Assembly: GCF_006442205.1 (NCBI RefSeq)
Contig: NZ_VFVR01000005.1
Location: forward strand, 352,782-416,781
Direction: 5' to 3'
DNA from: Mesorhizobium sp. B2-3-12
Lineage (GTDB): Bacteria; Pseudomonadota; Alphaproteobacteria; Rhizobiales; Rhizobiaceae
DNA length: 64,000 nucleotides
In this document: piece after piece, positions 57,653-64,000 of the stretch
How positions within the stretch are numbered: position 1 is the stretch's first letter
How the letters are laid out: each line of letters starts with the position of its first letter
Program-made: the position numbers and the translations under genes
The notes under the pieces: model-generated
Told to the model about the DNA's origin: nothing
Databases searched by the model: none
What the model saw: only the letters and a program-made list of their open reading frames with translations

Positions 57653-58984
57653 TTACGCAGTGTCAAACATGGTTGCCGAAGCCGATTCCGGGTTCAGGAA
57701 GACGCTTCGCGGCCACGATATCTGCACCACGGCCCCTTCCCCCAGACCACTCGAATTGCGGAAATCGAGTGTGGCGCCCGAGCGTTCGAGCAGCGTCTTG
57801 GCGATGAACAGGCCGAGCCCCAGGCCGCCGCCGGCCTCGGTTCCCTGGCGCGTCGACATATAGGGCTCGCCGATGCGGTCGATGATCTCGGCGGGGAAAC
57901 CAGGCCCGTCATCGATGATGGAGAAGGTGACGGTGGCCTCGTCCCAGCTCCAGCGCAGGGTGACGCTCTTGCGGGCGAAATCGACGGCATTCTCGACCAG
58001 ATTGCCGAGACCGTAGATGACGCCGGGGTTGCGGCGTCCGACCGGCTCGGGTCCGGTCCGGTCGCCGGGGCGAAGCTTGATCGAAATGCCGAAGTCGCGA
58101 TGCGGTGCGGTAACTTCCTCGACCAGCGAGGTCAGCGGCAGGCGGGACAGATGCGCCTCGCCCTCGGACGACAGGCTGGTCAGGCGCTTGAGGATTTCGC
58201 GACAGCGTTCGCTTTGCGAGCGCAGCAGCGTGACGTCCTCGCCATATTTCGGATCCTTGCCGAGCGCTTTTTCCATCTCCTTGGCGACAAGCGTGATGGT
58301 GGCGAGCGGCGTGCCGAGCTCGTGCGCGGCGGCGGCGGCCAGCCCGTCGAGCGCCGAAAGGTGCTGCTCGCGCTGCAGCACCAGTTCGGTGGCGGCGAGC
58401 GCATTGGCCAGAAGCCGCGCTTCGGCGGCCACCCGGAAGGCATACATGGCAGTGAAGGCGATGGACGACAGCACCGCCATCCACATGCCGGCGACGTAAA
58501 TGAAGGGCATCACCAGCGGCGCGCCTTCATGCCAGGGCAATGGCAGGTGGACGAAAACCAGCAAGGTCGCCGCCGCCATGACCAGCCCGCCGAGGATGGC
58601 GGTGAGGCGAAGGGGAAGCGACGTCGCCGAAATGACGACGGGCACGGTCATCAGCAGCGAGAACGGATTGGTCAGGCCGCCGGTCATGTAGAGCAGGCCG
58701 GCAAGCTGCAGGCTGTCGAAGATCAGGATGCCGAAGGCGGCGAACGGCGTGAGCCGGTGCGCGGCCGGAAACCGGAAGGCGAGGAACAGGTTCATCCAGG
58801 CCGAGCAGGCGATCAGCGCGAAGCACAGGCTGACCGGCAGCGGGAACTTCAGGCCATAGGCGACGACGAGCACCGTGACGCTCTGGCCGACAATGGCCAG
58901 CCAGCGCAACCGGATCAGCGTGTTGAGGCGCAGCCGCTGGCTCAGCTGGAAATCTGGCGTGTTCAGGATGTTGATCATGGCCAT
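57653..58984 (-). CDS. actS: ActS/RegB-type redox sensor histidine kinase
   Basis: 443-aa kinase with six membrane segments (about 27-185). The quinone-sensing GGXXNPF heptapeptide is present as GGLTNPF (102-108). The phospho-acceptor His221 is in AAHELGTPLATI, and a Cys261 lies 40 residues later (SQSERCREIL), the same spacing as the redox-active H225/C265 of Rhodobacter RegB. HATPase motifs follow (VENAVDFA, GLGLGLFIAKTLLE). It phosphorylates ActR. Downstream of hrpB by 26 nt. Confidence 0.96.
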   Translation of the reverse strand: MAMINILNTPDFQLSQRLRLNTLIRLRWLAIVGQSVTVLVVAYGLKFPLPVSLCFALIACSAWMNLFLAFRFPAAHRLTPFAAFGILIFDSLQLAGLLYMTGGLTNPFSLLMTVPVVISATSLPLRLTAILGGLVMAAATLLVFVHLPLPWHEGAPLVMPFIYVAGMWMAVLSSIAFTAMYAFRVAAEARLLANALAATELVLQREQHLSALDGLAAAAAHELGTPLATITLVAKEMEKALGKDPKYGEDVTLLRSQSERCREILKRLTSLSSEGEAHLSRLPLTSLVEEVTAPHRDFGISIKLRPGDRTGPEPVGRRNPGVIYGLGNLVENAVDFARKSVTLRWSWDEATVTFSIIDDGPGFPAEIIDRIGEPYMSTRQGTEAGGGLGLGLFIAKTLLERSGATLDFRNSSGLGEGAVVQISWPRSVFLNPESASATMFDTA

Positions 58985-59010
58985 GGATTACAGCCGCGGG
59001 ATGGGCAGCG

Positions 59011-61473
59011 CTAGGTCCCACGCGGCTTGGCGCGGGCGGTAGCAGCGGCTAGCAGGGGATTTTCCGGCCAGACATGCTTGGGATAGCGGCCGCGCATGTC
59101 GGCGCGCACATCGGCCCAGGAGCCGCGCCAGAAGCCGGGCAGGTCGCGCGTGGTCTGGATCGGCCGATGCGCCGGCGACAACAGTTCGAGCGTCAGCGGC
59201 ACGCTACCGTTGGCGATGGAGGGATGGAGGTCGAGGCCGAACAGTTCCTGGACGCGGACCGCCAGAACCGGCCATTCACCGTCATAACGGATCGGCACGT
59301 GACTGCCCGACGGGACGTCGAAATGGGTCGGCGCCAGCGTCTCGACCTTGCGCTGCAGGTCATGCGGCACAAGCGAGGTCAGCCCGGCCGAAATGGAGCC
59401 GGGATCGATGGCCGCGAAGGCAGCAGCACCGGCCAGGAATGGCAGCAGCCAGTCGTTCAGATGTTCGATGAGTGCAGCATCCGACATGTCGGGCCAGGGC
59501 GCGCCCAAGCCTTTGTGCAGCCAGGACAGCCGCTGGCGCAGCGTCTGGGCCTCCTTGCTCCAGGTCAAAAGGGAAAGCCCGTGCTCGCGCAGCGCCTCGA
59601 GGATGGCACGGTCAGCATCAGCGCCGGCCGGTGCCGGCAGCATCCGTTCGGCGAGTGTGATGGCGCCAAGGCGCACGGCTTCACGCACCCGCACGGCGCG
59701 GCGCTCGCAGTCGAAACTCGTCTGCCGGCGCGTTTCGATCTTGCCGCCAAGGGCCGACCGGATGTCGTCCTCGCTGATTGCCGCCGCCGCCGTGATGCGG
59801 GCATTCTGCGCCTTGCCCTGCAGGTCGGCGACGACCAGAAAGGGTTCGCCCGCCAGCGGATCGGCGGCATCGAGCATGGCGCCGGAGCCATTGGCCAGCA
59901 CGAAACGGCCACGCTCGCCGCGCGCCTTGGCGACGCGGTCCGGCCAGGCATGAACAAGCAAAGGACCGGCCGAAGATGCTTCGCCGCCCTTCGCCCCACC
60001 GACCTGCCGCGCCAATCGGTCGGCGAGTTGCCGCGCGGCGGTGGCACGCGGCGATTTTTCCTGGCGAAACCGCATCAGCCGCCGTTCGAGATCGGCGCCG
60101 TCGCCGCCAAGGCCACGCTCGGTGAGCAATACCGCAAGCATGGCTGCCTCGCCAGCATGGCCGCTGCTGGCCGCCTCGGCCACCATGTGCGCCAGCCGTA
60201 CCGGCAGAGCGAGCTTGCGCATCGAAGCACCCGCTTCGGTCAGGCGCCCGGCCTCGTCGACGGCATCGAGCGACCGCAACAGCCCCCTTGCCTCGTTGAG
60301 CGCCGGGGCCGGCGGAGGATCGAGGAAAGCGAGCGTCGCGGGATCGGCGACGCCGAAGGCGGCGCAGTCGAGCAGCAGGCCGGACAGGTCCGCCTCGAGG
60401 ATTTCCGGCGGCGTGAAGGCGGGAAGTGCCGCCGTCTGCTCGGCCCGCCACAGCCGGATGGCGACGCCGGCCTGCGTGCGCCCGGCGCGGCCGGCGCGCT
60501 GGTCGGCGGAAGCCTTGCTGACGCGAACTGTCTCCAGCCGTGTCAGGCCGCTGGCCGGCTCATAGCGCGGCAGCCGCGACAGGCCGGAATCGATGGCGAC
60601 GCGCACACCGTCGATGGTGATCGAGGTCTCGGCAATGGAGGTCGCCAGCACCACCTTGCGGCGACCCACCGGTGCAGGCTTGATCGCCGCGTCCTGCGCC
60701 TTGCCGTCGAGCTGGCCGTAGAGCGGGACGATATCGGTGTCCGCGCCGACCTTGCCGGCCAGCCGCTCGGCGGTACGCTCGATCTCGCGCTGGCCGGGCA
60801 GGAAGGCGAGCACGCTGCCGTTCTCGTCGGAAAGGGCGGAGCGGATCGCCTTGGCCATGGCATCCTCGATCGGCACCCCGGCCGGCCGCTCGTCGTAGCG
60901 GACATCGACCGGAAAGGCGCGGCCCTGGCTTTCGATCACCTGCGCGCCCGACAGGAGTTTCGCGACCCGCGCGCCGTCGAGCGTTGCCGACATCACCAGC
61001 AGCCGCAAATCCGGCCGCAGCGCGCCTTGCACGTCGAGGGCGAGAGCGAGACCGAAATCGCCGTCGAGCGAGCGCTCGTGGAATTCGTCGAAAATGACCG
61101 CCGAAACGCCGGGCAGTTCAGGGTCGTCGAGAATCATGCGCGCCAGCACGCCCTCGGTGACGACCAGGATTTTCGTCCGTGCCGAGGTGCGGTTTTCCAT
61201 GCGCATGGCATAGCCGACGGTGGCACCGGGCTCTTCGCCGAGCAGTTCGGCCATGCGGCGCGCGGCGGCGCGGGCGGCCAGCCGGCGCGGTTCGAGCAAC
61301 ACGATCTTGCCCGTGCCCAGCCAAGGCGCATCGAGCAGCGCCAACGGCACCAGCGTCGTCTTGCCGGCACCGGGCGGCGCCACCAGCACGGCGCTGTTGC
61401 CGGAGCCGAGCGCTTCGCTCAGTGCGGGCAGCACGGCTGATACGGGGAGCTCCGGCAAGGGTTTTGTCGTCAT
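59011..61473 (-). CDS. hrpB: ATP-dependent helicase HrpB
   Basis: 820-aa DEAH-type helicase. Walker A is APPGAGKTTLVPLALLD, the DExH box is FDEFHERSLDGDFGLAL, and motif III is VMSATLDG. Helicase C motif VI reads QRAGRAGRTQAG. The C-terminal HrpB-specific domain ends with a basic YPKHVWPENPLLAAATARAKPRG. The length fits HrpB. Its biological role is not well defined. It heads an apparent hrpB-actS-actR unit. Confidence 0.95.
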   Translation of the reverse strand: MTTKPLPELPVSAVLPALSEALGSGNSAVLVAPPGAGKTTLVPLALLDAPWLGTGKIVLLEPRRLAARAAARRMAELLGEEPGATVGYAMRMENRTSARTKILVVTEGVLARMILDDPELPGVSAVIFDEFHERSLDGDFGLALALDVQGALRPDLRLLVMSATLDGARVAKLLSGAQVIESQGRAFPVDVRYDERPAGVPIEDAMAKAIRSALSDENGSVLAFLPGQREIERTAERLAGKVGADTDIVPLYGQLDGKAQDAAIKPAPVGRRKVVLATSIAETSITIDGVRVAIDSGLSRLPRYEPASGLTRLETVRVSKASADQRAGRAGRTQAGVAIRLWRAEQTAALPAFTPPEILEADLSGLLLDCAAFGVADPATLAFLDPPPAPALNEARGLLRSLDAVDEAGRLTEAGASMRKLALPVRLAHMVAEAASSGHAGEAAMLAVLLTERGLGGDGADLERRLMRFRQEKSPRATAARQLADRLARQVGGAKGGEASSAGPLLVHAWPDRVAKARGERGRFVLANGSGAMLDAADPLAGEPFLVVADLQGKAQNARITAAAAISEDDIRSALGGKIETRRQTSFDCERRAVRVREAVRLGAITLAERMLPAPAGADADRAILEALREHGLSLLTWSKEAQTLRQRLSWLHKGLGAPWPDMSDAALIEHLNDWLLPFLAGAAAFAAIDPGSISAGLTSLVPHDLQRKVETLAPTHFDVPSGSHVPIRYDGEWPVLAVRVQELFGLDLHPSIANGSVPLTLELLSPAHRPIQTTRDLPGFWRGSWADVRADMRGRYPKHVWPENPLLAAATARAKPRGT

Positions 61474-61520
61474 CGCGCCCGCATATCAGCGGTCACGGCC
61501 ACCCTGCAACCGGCACCGGC

Positions 61521-62411
61521 TTAAAGCCGGGCTCGCGAAAACGGATTCCAGCGCACCGTGCCCAGCCGCACTTCCTCGCGCACCATGGTCAGCAGGCCGG
61601 ATCCGCCGACGACCGCGAGGCCGACAAGCGACAGCCAGTCCGGGTATTCCTGGAAAAACAAGGCGCCGAGGATGACCGCCCAGACGATCTGCGAATAATG
61701 CGTCGGCGCGATCCGGTTGGCGGGGGCGTATTTGGCGGCCAACAATTGCAGCAATTGTCCGCAGGCGGTGAAGGCGCCCGCCATCACCAGCCATACCAGC
61801 TGTTTTCCATCCGGGACGGTGAAGGAGGTTGCGGCGGCACCGATGCCGTTGAACAGCAGCCCATAACCGATCAGCACGCCGAGGATGGTCGTGCGTTTTT
61901 CCTGCTGCGCCAGCGAACGCATCAGGATGACGTTGGCGGCGGCGAGGAAAGCGATGATGAAAGCGGCAAGGTGGCCGAGGTGCAACTCGCGAAAGCCCGG
62001 CCTGACAACCAGCATGACGCCGGCAAAGCCGGCGACCACCGCCAGCCAGCGCCAGGGACCGACCTTCTCCTTGAGGATCACGGTGGACAGAATGGTGACG
62101 CAGAGCGGCGCCAGAAAGATGAGCGCATAAGTCTCGGCCAGCGGAATGGTGGTGAAAGCATAGACGCTGAGCACGCCCGACGCGATGCCGGCCCAGGCCC
62201 GCGCCTGCACCGCCCAGGGCCGTTTGGTGCGCCAGAAATCGCGCCAGCGCTCGCTGGCCGGCCGGCTGAAGAACAGGAAGCAGCCGGCGAACAATGTCGA
62301 GAAGAAGCCGATCTCGAACACCGTGAATTGGCCGCCCAGGCTCTTGATAACGGCATCGCTGCACGAATAGCTTGCATAGGCGATCAGGGCGAGCAGGATT
62401 CCGTTCGGCAC
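61521..62411 (-). CDS. EamA/DMT-family transporter
   Basis: 296-aa membrane protein with about ten segments in two EamA repeats. It opens LLALIAYASYSCSDAVIKSLGG and the second repeat includes LAAFIIAFLAAANVILMRSLAQ. The substrate is unknown. It is 47 nt upstream of hrpB on the same strand, and could be the first gene of that transcript, though a relation in function is not apparent. Confidence 0.87.
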   Translation of the reverse strand: MPNGILLALIAYASYSCSDAVIKSLGGQFTVFEIGFFSTLFAGCFLFFSRPASERWRDFWRTKRPWAVQARAWAGIASGVLSVYAFTTIPLAETYALIFLAPLCVTILSTVILKEKVGPWRWLAVVAGFAGVMLVVRPGFRELHLGHLAAFIIAFLAAANVILMRSLAQQEKRTTILGVLIGYGLLFNGIGAAATSFTVPDGKQLVWLVMAGAFTACGQLLQLLAAKYAPANRIAPTHYSQIVWAVILGALFFQEYPDWLSLVGLAVVGGSGLLTMVREEVRLGTVRWNPFSRARL

Positions 62412-62437
62412 GTTTTTCCATTTCCGGGGAGAGAAGC

Positions 62438-63127
62438 TTGAAAATACTGGCGCTCGGTGCGCATCCGGACGACATCGAGATCTTCATGTTCGGTACGATG
62501 GCCGCCTATGCCGCGCAAGGCGCAGAACTCACTTTTGCCGTGGCCACCGATGGTGCCAGGGGCGGCAAGAGCGATGCCGCCATCCTGGCTCGTGTCCGCC
62601 GCGCGGAAGCGACGGCCGCGGCCGCGCTGCTCGGGGCAGCACCCCGCTTTCTCGACTTTCCCGATGGCGGGCTGGTGGCGGATGCCGCACTGATCGATGC
62701 GCTGAAAACGCTGATCCGCGATATCGAGCCCGATCTCGTGATCACCCACGCACCCAACGACTACCACGCCGACCACCGCGCGCTGTCGGACGGCGTGCGC
62801 ATCGCGGCGTCGTTCGGCGTCCCCGTGCTGCATGCCGACACGATGGGCGGCACCGGATTCTCGCCGACGCACTATGTCGATATTTCCGCCCATGCCGAGA
62901 TCAAGGCCAGGGCGATCCGCATGCACCAATCTCAGGACCCGGATCGGTTCGTCGATATCGCGCTGACGCAGACCCTTTTTCGCGCGGGCCAATGCAATGG
63001 CGCAGCGGGGGCGCAGGCCGAAGCCTTTCGCTTCGAACCGATGTTTCCCTTCGGCGACATCCGCGCGCTGCTGCCGCCAGCGCCGCCGATCAGGACGGTG
63101 ATGGTGAGCACCAGGCGGGTCGACTGA
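62438..63127 (+). CDS. PIG-L/LmbE-family deacetylase
   Basis: 229-aa zinc-dependent deacetylase. The zinc ligands appear in LGAHPDDIEI (AHPDD near residues 8-12) and THAPNDYHADHRALSDGVRIA (H-x2-D-x2 H). Members remove acetyl groups from N-acetylglucosaminyl substrates (GlcNAc-PI, mycothiol, teicoplanin and other sugar amines). TTG at 62438 is the start (GGGGAGAGAAGC before it); an ATG start would add a long non-family tail. It may belong with the sugar ABC system that follows 255 nt later. Confidence 0.88.
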   Translation: MKILALGAHPDDIEIFMFGTMAAYAAQGAELTFAVATDGARGGKSDAAILARVRRAEATAAAALLGAAPRFLDFPDGGLVADAALIDALKTLIRDIEPDLVITHAPNDYHADHRALSDGVRIAASFGVPVLHADTMGGTGFSPTHYVDISAHAEIKARAIRMHQSQDPDRFVDIALTQTLFRAGQCNGAAGAQAEAFRFEPMFPFGDIRALLPPAPPIRTVMVSTRRVD

Positions 63128-63243
63128 CCAATCAGAGCCACGTCCACACTCCGCGATCATCCGACCGGCGCCCGACGCTTTTCCCAATTTTTTCAGACAC
63201 CGGCGCAAACATGCTGCGGCGCAGCAACGAATTCGCTTGCCTT

Positions 63244-63281
63244 GTTTAGTAGAAATTGCATCACTAAACAAATTACTAAAC
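63244..63281 (+). promoter_or_regulatory. Three ACTAAAC/GTTTAGT half-sites, candidate operator
   Basis: GTTTAGT at 63244-63250 is inverted relative to ACTAAAC at 63263-63269 and again at 63275-63281, the last two 12 bp apart. They stand about 100 bp before the ABC binding-protein gene in an otherwise G+C-rich context. A sugar-responsive repressor (ROK, LacI or similar) is expected. The regulator gene is not in view. Confidence 0.45.
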
Positions 63282-63382
63282 ATCTGCGGCGCGACGATGC
63301 TGCCATGTTTGGGCCTCTGAGGAGAGAGGTTGAGGGTTCTTGAGACCGTCATCCGGACGTGTTTCACAAATGGGAGGAAGGC

Positions 63383-64000
63383 ATGAAATCGAGTTTTAAA
63401 CTGGCCCTGGGACTGACCTCGGCCATCGCAGCGTCGACAGCCGTCTCGAACGCCGCGCACGCTGAAGACCTGACGCTGTGCTGGGCCGCCTGGGACCCGG
63501 CCAACGCGCTCGTCGAACTGTCCAAGGACTTCACCAAGGAAACCGGCATCGGCATGAAATTCGAGTTCGTGCCGTGGACCAATTATGCCGACCGCTTCCT
63601 CAATGAGCTCAACTCGCACGGCAAGCTCTGCGACCTGATCATCGGCGACAGCCAGTGGATCGGCGGTGCGGCCGAGAACGGCCACTACGTCAAGCTGAAC
63701 GACTTCTTCGACAAGGAGAAGATCAGCATGGACGACTTCGTGCCGGCGACCGTGGTCGGCTATTCGGAATGGCCTAAGAACACGCCAAACTACTGGGCGC
63801 TGCCGGCGATGGGCGATGTCGTCGGCTGGACCTACCGCAAGGACTGGTTCTCCAAGCCCGAACTGCAGAAGGAGTTCAAGGAAAAGTATGGCTGGGATCT
63901 CGGCCCGCCTGCCACCTTCGACCAGTTGAAGCAGATCGCCGAATTCTTCCAGAAGCGGCAGATCGACGGCAAGACGGTCTACGGCGCCTCGATCTACACC
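63383..64000 (+). CDS. ABC transporter solute-binding protein (sugar type), truncated by window
   Basis: The 5' 206 codons of a periplasmic binding protein. A signal peptide covers about residues 1-27 (FKLALGLTSAIAAS...AHA). The mature part starts EDLTLCWAAWDPANALVELS, followed by GIGMKFEFVPWTNYADRF and DLIIGDSQWIGGAAENG, the MalE/UgpB-like carbohydrate-binding pattern. ATG 63383 has GGGAGG 8 nt upstream. The 3' end and its permease genes lie beyond the window. Likely controlled by the repeats at 63244-63281. Confidence 0.9.
   Translation, partial: MKSSFKLALGLTSAIAASTAVSNAAHAEDLTLCWAAWDPANALVELSKDFTKETGIGMKFEFVPWTNYADRFLNELNSHGKLCDLIIGDSQWIGGAAENGHYVKLNDFFDKEKISMDDFVPATVVGYSEWPKNTPNYWALPAMGDVVGWTYRKDWFSKPELQKEFKEKYGWDLGPPATFDQLKQIAEFFQKRQIDGKTVYGASIYT

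Noticed and set aside
55518..57863. 781-codon open frame on the plus strand spanning nhaA, actR and the repeats
   Set aside because: Crosses two conserved genes and palindromic repeats; not plausible as a protein.
59074..61440. 788-codon open frame on the plus strand opposite hrpB
   Set aside because: Shadow of HrpB; no domain.

Overview
The window is 64 kb of high-G+C alphaproteobacterial chromosome. It most resembles a Mesorhizobium-type rhizobium. Pointers are the ActS/ActR (RegB/RegA-type) pair beside hrpB, the order glnD-murJ-trpS-usp-nfu, an mmcB gene, many ABC, EamA and LysR genes, and intergenic palindromes with the look of rhizobial RIME elements (for example GAGCATGATC...GATCATGCTC and CTTCTCCCCG...CGGGGAGAAG). 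No rRNA, tRNA, CRISPR array, prophage or insertion sequence was recognised. I read 58 protein-coding genes. One, an ABC solute-binding protein, is cut by the right edge.

Layout. 0.1-3.7 kb: OmpR-type two-component pair, then an Rrf2 repressor overlapping a thioredoxin-reductase-like enzyme. 3.7-8.2 kb: a DeoR repressor divergent from a LicA-type kinase plus FAD/GcvT oxidoreductase operon, with an operator array and a strongly folded 5' leader between them. 8.3-14.9 kb: an orphan VasI/TagO-like exported protein, a SAM methyltransferase, a second LicA-like kinase, an EamA permease with a CodA-type amidohydrolase, and an ABC exporter. 15-29.4 kb: ilvD, prfC, oxidoreductases, a glutamine amidotransferase, an Lrp regulator, dut, a HAD phosphatase, a PEP-mutase-family lyase, a trans-3-hydroxyproline dehydratase, membrane proteins, a PfkB kinase and an orphan protein with an Xre/MbcA/ParS-type C-terminus. 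29.4-36.2 kb: agmatinase, polyamine-type binding protein and LysR regulator, then malic enzyme and a glycosyltransferase. 36.3-41.1 kb: mutS, a TetR-controlled pair and an aldo/keto reductase. 41.2-44.2 kb: copper efflux ATPase and DUF305 protein behind a CueR-type promoter.

44.3-55.3 kb: GT25 glycosyltransferase, glnD, murJ, trpS, usp, nfu, L,D-transpeptidase, cueR, an OsmC-like protein with a zinc-finger-like tail, and mmcB. 55.4-62.4 kb: nhaA, actR, actS, hrpB and an EamA permease, all leftward. 62.4-64 kb: PIG-L deacetylase and the start of a sugar-type ABC system.

The main regulatory links visible in the sequence are these. A MerR-type promoter (19-bp spacer with a dyad) precedes copA, while the likely cueR lies 9.5 kb away. 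Palindromes overlap promoter elements of the Rrf2 and TetR genes. TTGCCC/GGGCAA half-sites are arrayed between deoR and the kinase/oxidoreductase operon. Three ACTAAAC-type half-sites precede the final ABC gene. The least explained stretch is the leader at 4652-4783, which can form four consecutive hairpins ahead of an operon of unknown substrate.
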